Shown here in pieces: positions 43,881 through 55,525 of a stretch of 64,000 nucleotides of DNA. How positions within the stretch are numbered: position 1 is the stretch's first letter; every line of letters begins with the position of its first letter. The DNA comes from Epiperipatus broadwayi (Eukaryota; Onychophora; Udeonychophora; Euonychophora; Peripatidae): positions 312,001 to 376,000 of the forward strand of contig JAQFVV010000565.1 in the NCBI GenBank assembly GCA_028023455.1, read 5' to 3'. The position numbers and the translations under genes are program-made. The notes beneath the pieces are model-generated. The model was not told the origin of the DNA. It ran no database searches and saw only the letters and a program-made list of their open reading frames with translations.

Positions 43881-45240
43881 GAAGGTTTAATGTACAGGAA
43901 GGAGTGTGGTATGTTGAAACCGCATTACTCTGTAAAATCAAATCAAATGATAAATAAAATAAAGCAGACAGGATGGCATTTTGCCATGGATCCCATGGAA
44001 GGTTTCATCACAATCAGTCCAAGTCTGGCATCATACCGTGAAACTCTGAGGCTGAGGGACTTAGGCATAAAATTCCCAGGTATGGTTTTCTAGCACATAC
44101 ACTATCTGCAAAAATGCAAAATGAAGAGGAAATGGACTGAGCTGTAAGTCCCTGGAGAAAAACAAAGCAGGCCTCAAAACAACCAGTACACCTACACCGG
44201 TAACACACAATATAAAGCATAAATGAATATACAAAAATGGGTGACTCTAATTAAGCAGAGGCACTTAATCAATTCCTAAATATTTTGAAGATTGTCCATA
44301 CATTCTCACCTCAACTTTAATAGTTCACAAATTACATTAAAATTCCAATAAAATAAGTTATTTTAAATAAGAAAAATGGAGGGGGAATGCATGATTAAAC
44401 AGGGATTCATAAGTTAATATGTAAGCATGCATTTCTCTATATTATATAGTTCACTCATTAATTTCACGCATATCCTCACATTATATAAAAAGAATGAGAA
44501 ATATACATTTCTTAAAAAACATAATTATTTAAACGATTAGTAAAATATGAAATTAAGTAGCCATTGAATGATAACATATTTAATAAGGGGTCAGTTAGAC
44601 AAATTATCTGCATTAATATGGTTGCATACTAATAAAAAAAGAAAGAATTTGCTTATTCGATGACTATCTAAGCACACTACCATAATGAAAGACATAAAGA
44701 TTAATTAGCAAAATATAAAAATATCAACCCAAGGATAGAGAGAAAAGCACACAAATGAGATTACAAATATTTTATAGAATTATGCAGTTTTATAATAAAA
44801 ATACATTTAAAATTTAGTTAGCATTAAAGGGAAATATAATACAACACAAGAGTTCTTGGGTTAATTGAGGTTACCTCATATCAGTTGGGCAATCTGTGAA
44901 CATTTTGGTTTTTTTCTGTTGACTTGAATTGGAGGCTTTAATGGAAGTTAAAAAGGTAGCATTTATCTTGATGTGGCAGTTTCTTTCGTCCACGATCAAA
45001 TTTCACACATTTTAGCAACAGCAGTAGTTTACAATAGGTATAGGGCATCTTATGGTATATGCCACAGGATTGGCCATTCTGAAAAGGAAGAAAGCCTTCC
45101 TGCCAGTCTACTCAGACATTCCAGTTGCAATTGGAAAAGGCTGGTATTTTACAGATTTATTGAAATTAACACAAGTTCGGCTTCTTGGTATACAGAGTTT
45201 CACTAATTTCAGTGATAATAAATTCTCAAAATAATATATT
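43880..45240. other. Unassigned segment with two patches of more complex, less AT-rich sequence
   Basis: Patches at 43880-44215 and 44960-45240 are less AT-rich than their surroundings. The first carries small frames on both strands (43890-44093 +, 44014-44220 -), the second frames at 44973-45206 and 45052-45234 (+). The last includes YATGLAILKRKKAFLPVYSD, preceded by a possible acceptor (TTTTAGCAACAGCAG near 45024). I do not recognise any of them. They could be a decayed repeat not otherwise seen here, or an isolated exon. No function is proposed. Confidence 0.3.
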
Positions 45241-46899
45241 CAGCTGCTAATTCAACTCATTAAACTTAAAATAATATCTCAACTAACTGATTAAAAGCAA
45301 AATATTGAGAACACATAATATAACAAAATCATTAAGAATGACATAATTCTAAAGCTGAAAAGAGAAAAGCAGAATGGAATAATATAAATAAGAATAATAA
45401 TTAATAAAATTGGCTCTATATATATACCAAGGGAGCTCACAATAGAACTACTCTGTGGCAGTCAATCTAGAACCAAAAATAGATGCCAAAAGAAAAGCTG
45501 CAACTTATCTTATCCAAATATCTAAAAACAGAGTTTATTATTAAATACTACTTTTAATTTGGTTTTAACTTATTTTAATTAAAAAATACCAAAGTGGACA
45601 TCTGTTGTTTATCTTGATGGCTAACTATTCAAGACACTAATGAATTTTTACCAAATTTAATTAATTAAGCCTATTGTTCTCTTCCCAACCCTCATTTACT
45701 TTTTTCCATAACATTTGTATCATGATTTTTATAACTCTAAAAACAACAAAATTATTTACTTCTAAATTCTAAATGTTTAAATCTATTTAAAGTTAAATAT
45801 TATTTTAAATTAAATGAAAGCAAATATTACCAATGTAATATTTCTAAAATAAATTGATGTAAACTAAATAACTTTAAATAATAAAACTATTATTTTTATT
45901 TAAGTTTTAAAATATATTATCACAGAATGTGTGTAAATGACATCTATGACCTACTTTTTAAAATAAACATGTAAACATGTATATACTTGCAATTTATAAA
46001 TTATTAATGTTAGGATTTTGAAATTATATATATCACAAGCATTTATGCATTCATGATTTAATTTATGCAGGGTTTTTGGCATATAAGTGGCAGTACAACG
46101 CACTACAATACATTGGGGTTTAAACTAGGGTATGAGGGTAGGAAAGAAGTGAGAGAAGGTGAAACAAAGATTTGTAAAGCAAATCTTATTGTTTCAGTAT
46201 CTCATACTCTTTGTTCTTTAAATGGCTGTAATTTTTTAAATGACCATTTACTATTTAAAACAAATATTATAAAACTTATTGTAACCAATGGCAACAATAA
46301 TTAAGAGCAAATTTATTTCATTATAATAACAAATTGCAAGAAATCAATAAACTAAACAAAAATAATTTTATTCTCCATTATCATGATTAGGGCTATATAT
46401 TTTTAATTTTTTTACATAAACATTTTAAAATATATTCTAAAAATGCTTATAATAAAGAAATCCAAATTTGAAATATTTATATAACACACTCTTTTTGGGA
46501 GGGATATTAGATATCACTTGTAGTCCGTACATTTATAAACCACAATGCAACCATTGATCTTTCAGAAACCAGTGTTATTTTAATCTTGATGTCATTGTGG
46601 ATACAGTGATCAAATAATGAACATTAAATGCTGCTGCAGGTAAACTGCAAGATTAGGATTTTTATAGATAGAAACACTGAAGTGCATATTAATTTAAAGA
46701 TGGACAATTTAACCAAAGATCATTTAGACTTTAGTCAAGTTTTCAATCATTATTTGACATTCTTTATATAAAAACAAACAAGATTTATAATACATTAATC
46801 AATTTCTTTGCTCATTTATTTACAATATTGCCAAAAATTCCAATTTTAATTAGAATATTTGAAATACAGGCATTCTTCATATACCCAGAGCTTAATTGT
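45241..46899. other. AT-rich spacer, nothing recognised
   Basis: A 79-codon frame at 46065-46304 (+) shows no recognisable motif. Confidence 0.35.
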
Positions 46900-47400
46900 A
46901 AATATAGGGGCTTTGAAAAACTTTCAAGCACCCTTCACCTATCCGCACTATTTCAAATCACTGATACACATGACCACATACATGTAGAAAAGATAATCAT
47001 CAATATATGTATTTAATGGATAAAGTCCTATCAGGAAGAGTCAGAGTGACTTGAGATCAACATGGGTATGGCAATAATATTGGCATCAGCATGAGACTTG
47101 AGCTTTCAATCATCAGATTTTCAATGGTGTGGGTGGCTGAAAAGTTGGAGGTTGGAATAGACTGAAGCCTGTCCATTAAAGTATAAAGATTTGCTATCTT
47201 AATATAAACTGAGCACTCATTATGTATGTGTGGGAGATGATAATCTGGACCAACTGATGAGTGCTGATTCAGCATGAAATACATATATTGGTGATTATTT
47301 ATCTTTTCTACATGTGTGTTGTCATGAGTATCAGTGATTTGAGATAGTATGGATAGCTAAAGGGTGCTTAAAAATCTGAGTTTAAATCCCCTATATTTTA
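46900..47400. repeat. Foldback copy of repeat R2, arms of about 115 bp with a 250-bp interior
   Basis: The left arm (TATAGGGGCTTTGAAAAACT...CACTGATACACATGACCACA, about 46905-47020) is mirrored by the right arm (TCTACATGTGTGTTGTCATG...AAATCCCCTATATTTTA, about 47278-47400). The interior (TTTCAATCATCAGATTTTCA, CTGATGAGTGCTGATTCAGC) matches 28890-29130 in reverse. Frames 46828-47016 and 47057-47284 are by-products. Confidence 0.82.
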
Positions 47401-48017
47401 ATTTGAATGTAATTGGAAAAGGTTAGCTAGATTTTTTAAATTTAGTCCATAAACTGAAAACGAAGATAAAGATTTATTCTTTATTACAAATGCTGATTAA
47501 ATAATCATACTTAATATTAATAGCTACACTGAAATTTACTTCCTTGTTTGACTGACCAGGTTTGATCATGATTTGTGATATTGTGTTGCTCAATATACCC
47601 CTAATACAATTTATTCTGTTAAATATATTCCAAATTATTAATAACCTCTAGCATTTTGTTCCCTGGTATCAGATAGAAACTTCTTAAGAAGAGGTTAAAT
47701 GTGAGATAATCAAAAATTTGCTTAGATTGTTAATACTATGTTTATTGGATGGGAAATAGCTTCTATATAGTTTATTCAAATAAATATTGGATTTGAGAGA
47801 TAAAGTTATTGAATCAAAGCTTAAAGTTAAACTTCCTGTGCTTGAAAATCCGGAATAATAATGTATTTATTTTATTCCAGTTCATGTTGTTGAATTATTA
47901 ATGTACACTGGTTGTTTTCGTATCATATCCAAATAATCTATAAACAAGGGTATGCTTATTCACCATTACTGCTAAATACTGGAAGCAAGATGGATATATA
48001 ATGAGATACTTAGTTCC
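47401..48017. other. Spacer, nothing recognised
   Basis: No supported feature. Confidence 0.35.
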
Positions 48018-48233
48018 ATATCATAAAGTAATATTTACTGAAGCTATAACCTCGAGAATAGGCGTGTAAAATGCGATAGTAGGGACCTCTACAAGTGTTT
48101 AACCCCAAGCTTACGTTACGTTATGTAGAGGTCCCTACTATCGCATTTTACACGCATATTCTCGAGGTTATAGCCTCAGTAAATATTACTTACGTAATCA
48201 ATGTGCGTTTAATAAATTTATATCATAAAGTAT
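48018..48233. repeat. CpG-containing hairpin element with 13-bp direct repeats at its ends
   Basis: The arms at 48028-48092 and 48125-48191 are reverse complements with only a few mismatches around a 32-base loop; the stem includes AACCTCGAGAATA and ATGCGATAGTAGGGACCTCT. ATATCATAAAGTA occurs at 48018-48030 and again at 48221-48233, which looks like a target duplication enclosing 48031-48220. It is the only copy in this window and is clearly richer in GC and CpG than its surroundings. Confidence 0.85.
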
Positions 48234-49169
48234 AACTTATTAAATTATCACATATTTTCTTTTATATAGTTTGTTTTTCAATGCTCATATGTATAATCAT
48301 TACTTATATGTCGTTTTTTTTTTTTTTTTACCATTCATTGTTCTTTAAATTGTGTGTTCATTCATTTGTGAGTTATATTCAAGTTTTTTTTTTTCTCACG
48401 ATTCATTGCTAATTTTTTTTATATATACGCATATAATCAACTTTGAAAAAAACAGAACTTGAGTATTTATTTCTTTTTATTTAAAAATAATGCTATTTCG
48501 ATGTTTATTATATAAAATTACTATTACAACTTAGTTGAGAATATATATGCAATTATTTTTGCAACTTTAAAGATTAAATTCCTTCGGGATGTTTTCAATA
48601 ATTAAGTTATATGCTTCATAAATATTGGAAAAGGCTAAAAAAGAGTGTATTTTATTTAAAAATAATCACATACGAAAAGTAAAGAAAAAAGAAACACGTC
48701 TGTTAGAAAATATTATATTTTAAATACATGAATCCATAATTAATTTTATTTTTGTGATAAATAACAAAAAAAGGAAAAAAAACCGATAAAATTTCATACA
48801 GTAAATAATGTGATTTTCTTTTTAAATGATAACAGAAATGATTTTTTTTTTTTTGTTTTATGAACAACAATAATTTTCTTTAATATAAATGAAAAATTAA
48901 TAATATTAAAAATTTTAAATTACAATATGAAATTAATTATTAAAAAAATCGAAATAGTCTTTTAATTAAAGTTAAGTGTTTAGTTTAAAGTTAATTTATT
49001 TGTTATTTGATTTTAAAATGTAATAATTTTTATAATTAAATGATCACGTGACAAAAATATGTTATTTTTAAAGAAATGTATTTCTTTTTAAAAATTAGTG
49101 CATTTTATTAAGATATATATATTATTCATAGTAAAAACTATAAACAACAATTTAAAAGAAATTAATAGA
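48234..49169. other. Very AT-rich spacer with long T runs
   Basis: T runs of 8-15 at 48310-48330, 48385 and 48842. No gene signal. Confidence 0.4.
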
Positions 49170-49720
49170 AAATAAATGAAGAGTAACCAAAAGTGTTATT
49201 TTCTTCAAGATACATACACAATGTGGGCTAGTAAAAAGGTCACTGGATTATTCACTAAGTTACTTGCAGTGCTATCTATAAATGAACATAGTTGTTATAG
49301 TCTAGATATTCATCTTAAGAGTTTTAAGGTTCTACCATATCTGGATCAGCGTACTTCATACTTTAGCAAAGCCCTAACAAAAGATTTTGCTTTAATTTGA
49401 AAAAAACTGTGATTAAAATGTCTGAAATGATTCAAACTATGTATGACCCTGAAGTCATATGTTACAAAACTGTTTTCCAAGTAATCAGAAGGGCAGAAGA
49501 TAATCCATGATTATGCAATACATATTGCCATATTTCATCTTGCAAACCATGATTCAGACATATTAGTATTTTAAAACTTTGTGGCAAAAAGAAAATTATA
49601 TCATTATGTAACACACCTGCTGGTTTATACATGGCACAATGAATATTTTGGGGGGGATGAACACCAATCAACTTTTCTCTGGGCCACATTGTATTATAGC
49701 CATACAATTGTAGGATATAA
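49170..49720 (+). repeat. Dispersed repeat family R3, member 2
   Basis: TTATTTTCTTCAAGATACAT, AAGTTACTTGCAGTGCTATC and ACCATATCTGGATCAGCGTA parallel 50190-50370. The later part (TATTTCATCTTGCAAACCAT, TACATGGCACAATGAATATT) parallels 20005-20290. Frames 49176-49400 and 49462-49707 lie inside it. Confidence 0.55.
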
Positions 49721-49812
49721 TATTGAAATTAAACCATTGAAAAATTAAATAAATATTTTAAAAAAATGAAATTTAGCAGAAATTACATTCAAGTGTTACT
49801 AAATCTATATCA

Positions 49813-50160
49813 TTAATAAGCCAATAAGCTAATGCACATGCGTTTTGTAGATGTAACTCTATAAATGAATACTCCCATTTTTTCAAACACAAGATAAAGT
49901 AGTAATAAAGTAATTTAAAGTGATCAATTAATATCTTCACACTCTCATTTCCAAACACTTAAGATTTGCCCACATATAAACATTTGGGCTGAAAAGATAG
50001 ATGGATTCATTCTATCTTTTCCCAAAGACTTTATCTTGTCTTTGAAAAAATGGGAGTATTTATTTATAGAGTTACATCTACAAAGCGCATGTGCATTAAC
50101 TTATTGGCTTATTAATATTACAGTTATTAAACATTGCACTATATAAAATAAATGTCTTGT
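49813..50160. repeat. Foldback element FB1, second member, arms of about 88 bp
   Basis: The left arm (49813-49900, TAATAAGCCAATAAGCTAAT...AACACAAGATAAAGT) and right arm (50028-50116) are reverse complements. The interior (AGTAATTTAAAGTGAT, CACTTAAGATTTGCCCA) and the right flank (CACTATATAAAATAAATGTC) match FB1 at 26330-26937. Here the arms are the outer part of the FB1 arms and the interior is single-sided. Confidence 0.83.
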
Positions 50161-50540
50161 TTAAATCTATATCAATGTACTTCCTTTCAGTATTGTTATT
50201 TTCTTTAAGATACATAAGCACTGTGTCTTTGTGAAAAGATGGATTGGCTCTCTCTCCAATCTGCCTGCAGTTCCATTTGTGAATCAATACATTTGTTACA
50301 TAGCAATATAGTTTAGCTATTCATCATAAAAACATTTAAAGCACTAACATATCTGGATCAAGAGTATTAACATCAAATGTGACAGTATATGTTGTACTTT
50401 AATCTGTGTTGTAACAACATGTGGACATTAAATTTGGGTTTAAAATTGAACAGAACTGCTATAGAAGTGTTTGAATTGAAGATTTTATGATGGTAGGGAA
50501 AACATTGAAGATGATCTATGAAGGTATACTTTATGCAGTT
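50161..50540 (+). repeat. Dispersed repeat family R3, partial
   Basis: TTGTTATTTTCTTTAAGATA, CCAATCTGCCTGCAGTTCCA and CATATCTGGATCAAGAGTAT align with 49190-49360; the later part aligns with 35790-35990. Confidence 0.55.
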
Positions 50541-50990
50541 TGGCATAGTTTATTGAACATCCAATTAGGGATTAGGAGGTCCCAGGGTAGATTATTATAT
50601 GGTTGCAAAATGTGGACAATGAAAAAAAAATTGGACCAGATTGGAAGCCTTTGATATTATAATCAAGGAGTTGAATGGAGAAAATTAGTTGGGTGAATAA
50701 AATGACAAATGAAGTAGTTTTGAGAAGAGTGATTTTAAAAAACCAAAAGATTGATTGAGGCAAATTAAAAATAGAAAGAGGAATTGGATTGGACAAAAAT
50801 TAAGAATATTTTAATGAGTGTTGTTTGGAGGGAGTTGGTGAAGAGAAACAGATGAAAGGGTGAAGAAGATTAAACTTGATTGATGATATAAAAAATGCAA
50901 AAAAAAATGTGTGAAATTGAAGATCTGGACAAATGAAGAAATGGATAAGTTACCTGTGTGATCACTCTGAATCTTTTCATAGGACAGATC
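50541..50990 (+). pseudogene. Decayed LINE C-terminal region, different from the RTE copy
   Basis: In shifting + frames it reads LLYGCKMWTMKKKLDQIG near 50595-50645, then KMTNEVVLRRV near 50697-50730 and IERGIGLDK near 50770-50800. This succession (YGCETWT-like, MTNEEVLRRV-like, RNWIGHILR-like) is found after the RT domain of many LINE proteins. Numerous stops and shifts; no catalytic motif remains. A - frame at 50572-50796 is a shadow. Confidence 0.65.
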
Positions 50991-51054
50991 ACTACTGAGT
51001 GATTTCTAATTGAATATTTTTCCCTACTTGTTAGTCATTTTAAGAAAAGAAAAC

Positions 51055-51612
51055 AAGAGTCTTTATAAAAACAGGCAAAACTCACTATACGTATTGCCAC
51101 ACACTGCAAACTAGAATAATCAATGGATGCCAGAAGGCTTGTGTATAAAATCCCCTTCTAGTGCATACTCTTTCAATATTCTCAGACTAGTTTCTGGCTT
51201 GTGGCCTTTGTCAGTGAGGAGCCGTGGATCTGAGAGCACTGCACCTAGATCTTGGATCTAATGCAACCCTCCAGCAGCCATCTTTTATCTCTACTTAACT
51301 ACAAAACTATGAGTCTTAAATTGAAAACACCTTAATATTTTTAATCCGAGATCATCAGCTTATATAGTCATATAGGTTTGAACTCAGTTCAGTACCCATA
51401 CATTTTGGTGTCTTTGGTTCTTTAATAACCTTATCCACCACTATCCTATTAGGCAGTATTGGTTTTAAGTCAATAAACATCACATGATCACCATTTCTAG
51501 CTTGCAGTGTGTGGCAATACGTATAGTGAGTTTTGCCTGATTTAATAACAGTTATAAGCAAGCATAAGGAATGGTGATCATGTGATGTTTATTGGCATAA
51601 GAGTCTTTATAA
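51055..51612. repeat. Repeat family R1, complete copy with 14-bp target-site duplication
   Basis: AAGAGTCTTTATAA at 51055-51068 and 51599-51612 encloses a 530-bp element. Inside are two nested inverted pairs: GGCAAAACTCACTATACGTA (from 51075) with its complement ending at 51536, about 38 bp, and AATAAACATCACATGATCAC (from about 51471) with GTGATCATGTGATGTTTATT (about 51574-51593). Between them is the full R1 interior including GAGAGCACTGCACCTAGATC. The frame at 51355-51561 (-) is a by-product. Confidence 0.85.
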
Positions 51613-51748
51613 TTATATAATAACAATTCCTTATAGGCTCATTGCTTCTCCTCCAGTTTCGACTATAACTCATAATAATTCAATCAAACTCCTTTATTAT
51701 CTCTCTGACAATTCATTCAAGAGATTTTTAGTTTATAGATTATATACA

Positions 51749-51774
51749 CCCCCCCCCCCCACACACACACACAC
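51749..51774. repeat. C10 run and (AC)n microsatellite
   Basis: Ten or more C directly followed by ACACACACACAC. Confidence 0.85.
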
Positions 51775-52909
51775 CAATGTAATGAACATATCATTTTAGG
51801 TTTTTTAATTTTTATTGTAATTTAATATTAAGACTAATTTCGTTTTAAATGTATTCGATATGTTTTTCCTAGTTAGTGTTCCCAGTATATTTTTTGCTAT
51901 ATTTCTAATATCATTCTATTATTACACTAATGTGCGCATAGCGATACAAATATTTCACGGCACAACCACGTTCTCCGTTCGAATATGCTATTAGGACAAG
52001 TTTCTTCCGTGAAATATTTATATTCATAAACGTTACATATTTGATCAACAATAGAAATAATTAATTAGCAACAAAAAAAAACAAAAACAATAGAATTTTA
52101 TCTTTTCAGCATATATGTGCTTGAGTGTATCAGTGATATTAGATAGAGTGGAGAGTGATGGGTCATCTGAAAGTCTGTGCTCATATACCCTATATTACAT
52201 TTTAAAACAATAGAAATAATTTACGCGGGACTAAAATTATTAGTACATAGCGATATACTGTATATATATATTAACTGAAAACGAAACACAAATTGTCAGG
52301 ATTCTAAAATTTGTTTTTTATAAACTATATTTTATTGTTAAAAAAAAAAAAAACGAGTCAAAAATATTGGAAAATAGTTAGGTATAATTTTATTTTAAAA
52401 TAGTTTCAGTTTGCTCATGTTGTATAATAAGCTATCATCAATCATTCTGCGTGTTTGGGGACGGAGGGGGTTGCCACCTTTGTACGTTGGCGACTTTTTT
52501 TATATATATTTTAAAAAGTATAAAAGCATATAATTTTGACAATTTTTTTCCCACTTCAAATTAAAACTAAAACTATTGACACTAAAATGTCAGCAGTAAA
52601 CTATTTTAGTAGTAAACCTGTCAAAGTTAAGGCGGTTATTAATATAAGCATGCTTTTTATATTTATGAAAAAATTAATTGGCCAATTATAACAGGAGACT
52701 GGAAAACATTTTGAAAGAAATAATGCTTTTTTTTTAAAAAAAAAAAAAAAGGATCAAGTTGTGAAACGACTTTCTATTTAAATTTGCAGTATGTAAACCA
52801 TTCCTTTGAAGATTTAGTATTAACATTTAAAAACAAAATCAACTGGTATTATCGTTTGGGTGTTTAGAAATTAAAGCACCAGAATTCAGGGAACTGGCAC
52901 TAAATTATG
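51775..52909. other. Spacer with CpG patches and an R2 fragment
   Basis: At 51945-52012 the arms AAATATTTCACGG and CCGTGAAATATTT face each other around a CpG-containing loop. At about 52130-52200 a fragment of R2 occurs (GTGTATCAGTGATATTAGAT, GAAAGTCTGTGCTCATATAC). At 52440-52495 there is a short GC-rich patch. No genes. Confidence 0.45.
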
Positions 52910-53760
52910 CAGTGCTTAAGCAATGCAAGGATGCACAGGAATTTCACAGAGATGAGATACATTCCATGAACTTCAACTAGGCAGGACATAAACAATGATT
53001 TATGGAGATGGGATATGATCCATGAAAGTTATCTATGCAGGACCTAAACAATTCAAGGAAGCACCATAACTTACAGAGATAGAATATGACCCATGAATAA
53101 CATCTACGCAGGACCTAAACAATGTGATGAAGCACCAGAATTTATGGAGATATCCATGCATCTATGCATGACCAAAAATGCAAGGAAGTACCAGAACTTA
53201 CAGAGAAGTGATAGGATCCATGATCTACAACTATGCAGAACCGAAGCAATGCAAAGAAACACCAGAATTTACAGAGAGGAGATACAAACCATGAACTACA
53301 GTCACGCAGAAGCTAAATAATTCAATGAAGCAACAGAATGTACAGAGATGGGATATGATCCACAAACAACATCTATGCAAGGAAGCACCAGAATTTACAG
53401 AGATAGGATATAATCCATGAACAGCATCTATACATGACCTAAACAATGCAAGGAAGCACCAGAACATACAGAGAAGAGACAGGATCCATGAGTTACACCT
53501 ATACAGAATCTAAACAATGCAAGGAAGCACCATAATTTACATGCAGGATACAATCCATGAACTATAACTATGCAGGACCTAAGCAACTTAAGGAAGCACC
53601 AGAATTTACAGTGCTGGATAAGATTCGTGAGCTACATATGAGGAAGCACAAGAATTCAGAGCTGTAATATGATCCATGAACCTTAAGTCCCAGAATCCAT
53701 GACTGTAACACTGCATTAAATTATGTAGTTCCTAAACAATGCAAAGAAGCATTAATATGG
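52910..53760 (+). repeat. Satellite-like array, about 12-13 copies of ~72 bp
   Basis: The unit runs GAAGCACCAGAATTTACAGAG, then AT.GGATATGATCCATGAAC, then ACATCTATGCAGGACCTAAACAATGCAAG-like sequence. Starts lie near 52929, 53000, 53058, 53119, 53183, 53256, 53327, 53381, 53453, 53524, 53594 and 53643, mostly 70-73 apart with shortened units. Frames 53093-53320 (+) and 53231-53467 (-) are produced by the repeat. Confidence 0.92.
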
Positions 53761-53889
53761 AACCTCAATTTCTAAAAATTATATTATGTAATAAAAGGTG
53801 CAAATAATACATGATTTCATTAGGCATACTCCTTTTGGTGATATTATAAATTTCTTCTTTTCTCACTACTTTCTATGTGATCTAGTATA
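53761..53889. other. Spacer
   Basis: No supported feature. Confidence 0.3.
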
Positions 53890-54140
53890 AGAATATAGTA
53901 ATCAACAGATGTCAGATGATAGTGCTTAAGAAAATGCTTTTCTAGTGCTAGTAATCAACAGATGTCAGATGATAGTGCTTAGAAAATGCTTTTCTAGTGC
54001 TATCCTATCTAAATATTCCCAAAACTAATTTTTAGATTATGGCTTTGATCAGAGAGATTTTTGGATTTTCTAATGATAGAAGTGTGTAAGCTAAAGCCAA
54101 AGTGCTATCAAATTGGTCATGTGATGGTTTTTTCAGCCTA
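53890..54140 (+). repeat. Repeat family R1, decayed, with internal 55-bp tandem duplication
   Basis: GTAATCAACAGATGTCAGAT...TGCTTTTCTAGTGCTA occurs twice in a row from about 53897 and 53950. It is followed by R1-like AATATTCCCAAAACTAATTT and TGATCAGAGAGATTTTTGGA. Confidence 0.65.
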
Positions 54141-54679
54141 ATGCTACTGATGACGATTTCCAACAACCTATCTCAAACATTGTTTGACTAATGAATGTTT
54201 ATGTGGACAGATTTTCTCCTCATCAGCATGGTTGCAACCCATTATATAATTACAACATTTCAGTGCAAGCCTCAGGATAATTATGCTGAATATGATCAAG
54301 TTGAAAAGTAATAATTGCTGTAGTAATTTACAGTGTTACAAATTGTAGATAAATACAATTAAACCATGTGTTGCTTTCTTTGTGTGATGAAATCTATAAC
54401 AGTCTGCACTTCAATGCTTGTATCAGAATTTTGTATTTTTAATAACATATAAGTTCAGTTAAATCTCAAAATAATATTCTTATGTCTAGTGTTAATAAAA
54501 CTTCCATATCAGATGGTATAATGGGCCTCATTTCAATGTTCTATATTTGTAATTATCTTTAAATTCAACCAAATTTTATGTAAAGAAGTCAATTCACTTG
54601 ATTCAGTTACTTATATAATAAATATAACAGACTATTTTCATCATCTGATATTAATTATTAACTGTGTTTAGAAACCTTG
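54141..54679. other. Spacer, nothing recognised
   Basis: No supported feature. Confidence 0.35.
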
Positions 54680-55140
54680 AAACTTTGGTTGAACTTTTGG
54701 ATTATGTTCAACTGTTAATAATAGCAAACAGATTAGTACATACGCAACATTGTGAGTGGTATTATTCTCTTTACTTCATCATGGGTTGCTAACCTGACCA
54801 GTGATTGTACTGACAAGGTAATCAAACCTGTATCTTTAAGTTTATGAATACTGAAATTTGAGGTGACACTCTAACTAATAAGTCTATTCTCTTAAATCCT
54901 AGTTGGTGTCATTATTAAATTTAATTTCCACATATCTAAAAAACCTAAGCTCAATTCTCATGCTAGTATTATCACTGGTTAGGCCAGCAATACTTGGAAA
55001 AATAATACAACTCAAACAGTGTAGCATCTTTTATGTATTTGAAAGTTAAGATAAAGTTAATTTTTCAAAAGATACTTAACAATTAATAGTAGATAATGTA
55101 AATTATTCTATACATAATTACAAATAGAATGACTTCATCA
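54680..55140. repeat. Inverted head-to-head dimer of SINE S1
   Basis: Left half reversed (TTATGTTCAACTGTTAATAA, ACATTGTGAGTGGTATTATT, GACAAGGTAATCAAACCTGT). Right half forward (CCTAAGCTCAATTCTCATGC, GGTTAGGCCAGCAATACTTG, AATAGTAGATAATGTAAATT). Confidence 0.75.
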
Positions 55141-55159
55141 TAAACTTTAAGACAAACAA

Positions 55160-55525
55160 TGGCATATATGTCACATGATTACGATTTCATATGCTTATAC
55201 ATGCTGTTAATGAGAGTAGCAAACTCTCCATACAGTAGTGCCATCAAGTGCAAGCCTTCAGAATCAATCAATGCAGGAAGGTTTATGCATAAAATTCTTA
55301 TCTAGTGTCTACTCATCCAAATCCCCAGATTAGTTTCTAGCTTGTGGCTTTCATCAGTGATGAGGCTTGGATTTGAGAACACTGCATTTAGATCTTATGA
55401 TTTAATGTAATTCTCCAGGAGCCACATTTTTACCTATTTGGTTATCTATAAAGCTAGGAGGCATTGATTACAAAGGCTTGCACTCAGGAACTCTACTGTA
55501 TGGAGTGTTTGGTACTCTTATTAAT
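55160..55525. repeat. Repeat family R1, foldback copy
   Basis: Left arm GTAGCAAACTCTCCATACAG and right arm CTACTGTATGGAGTGTTTGG are complementary. The interior carries CTTTCATCAGTGATGAGGCT and GAGAACACTGCATTTAGATC. Confidence 0.8.

Noticed and set aside
53093-53467. Repeat-containing frames on both strands
   Set aside because: They follow the ~72-bp satellite, whose unit length is near a multiple of three.
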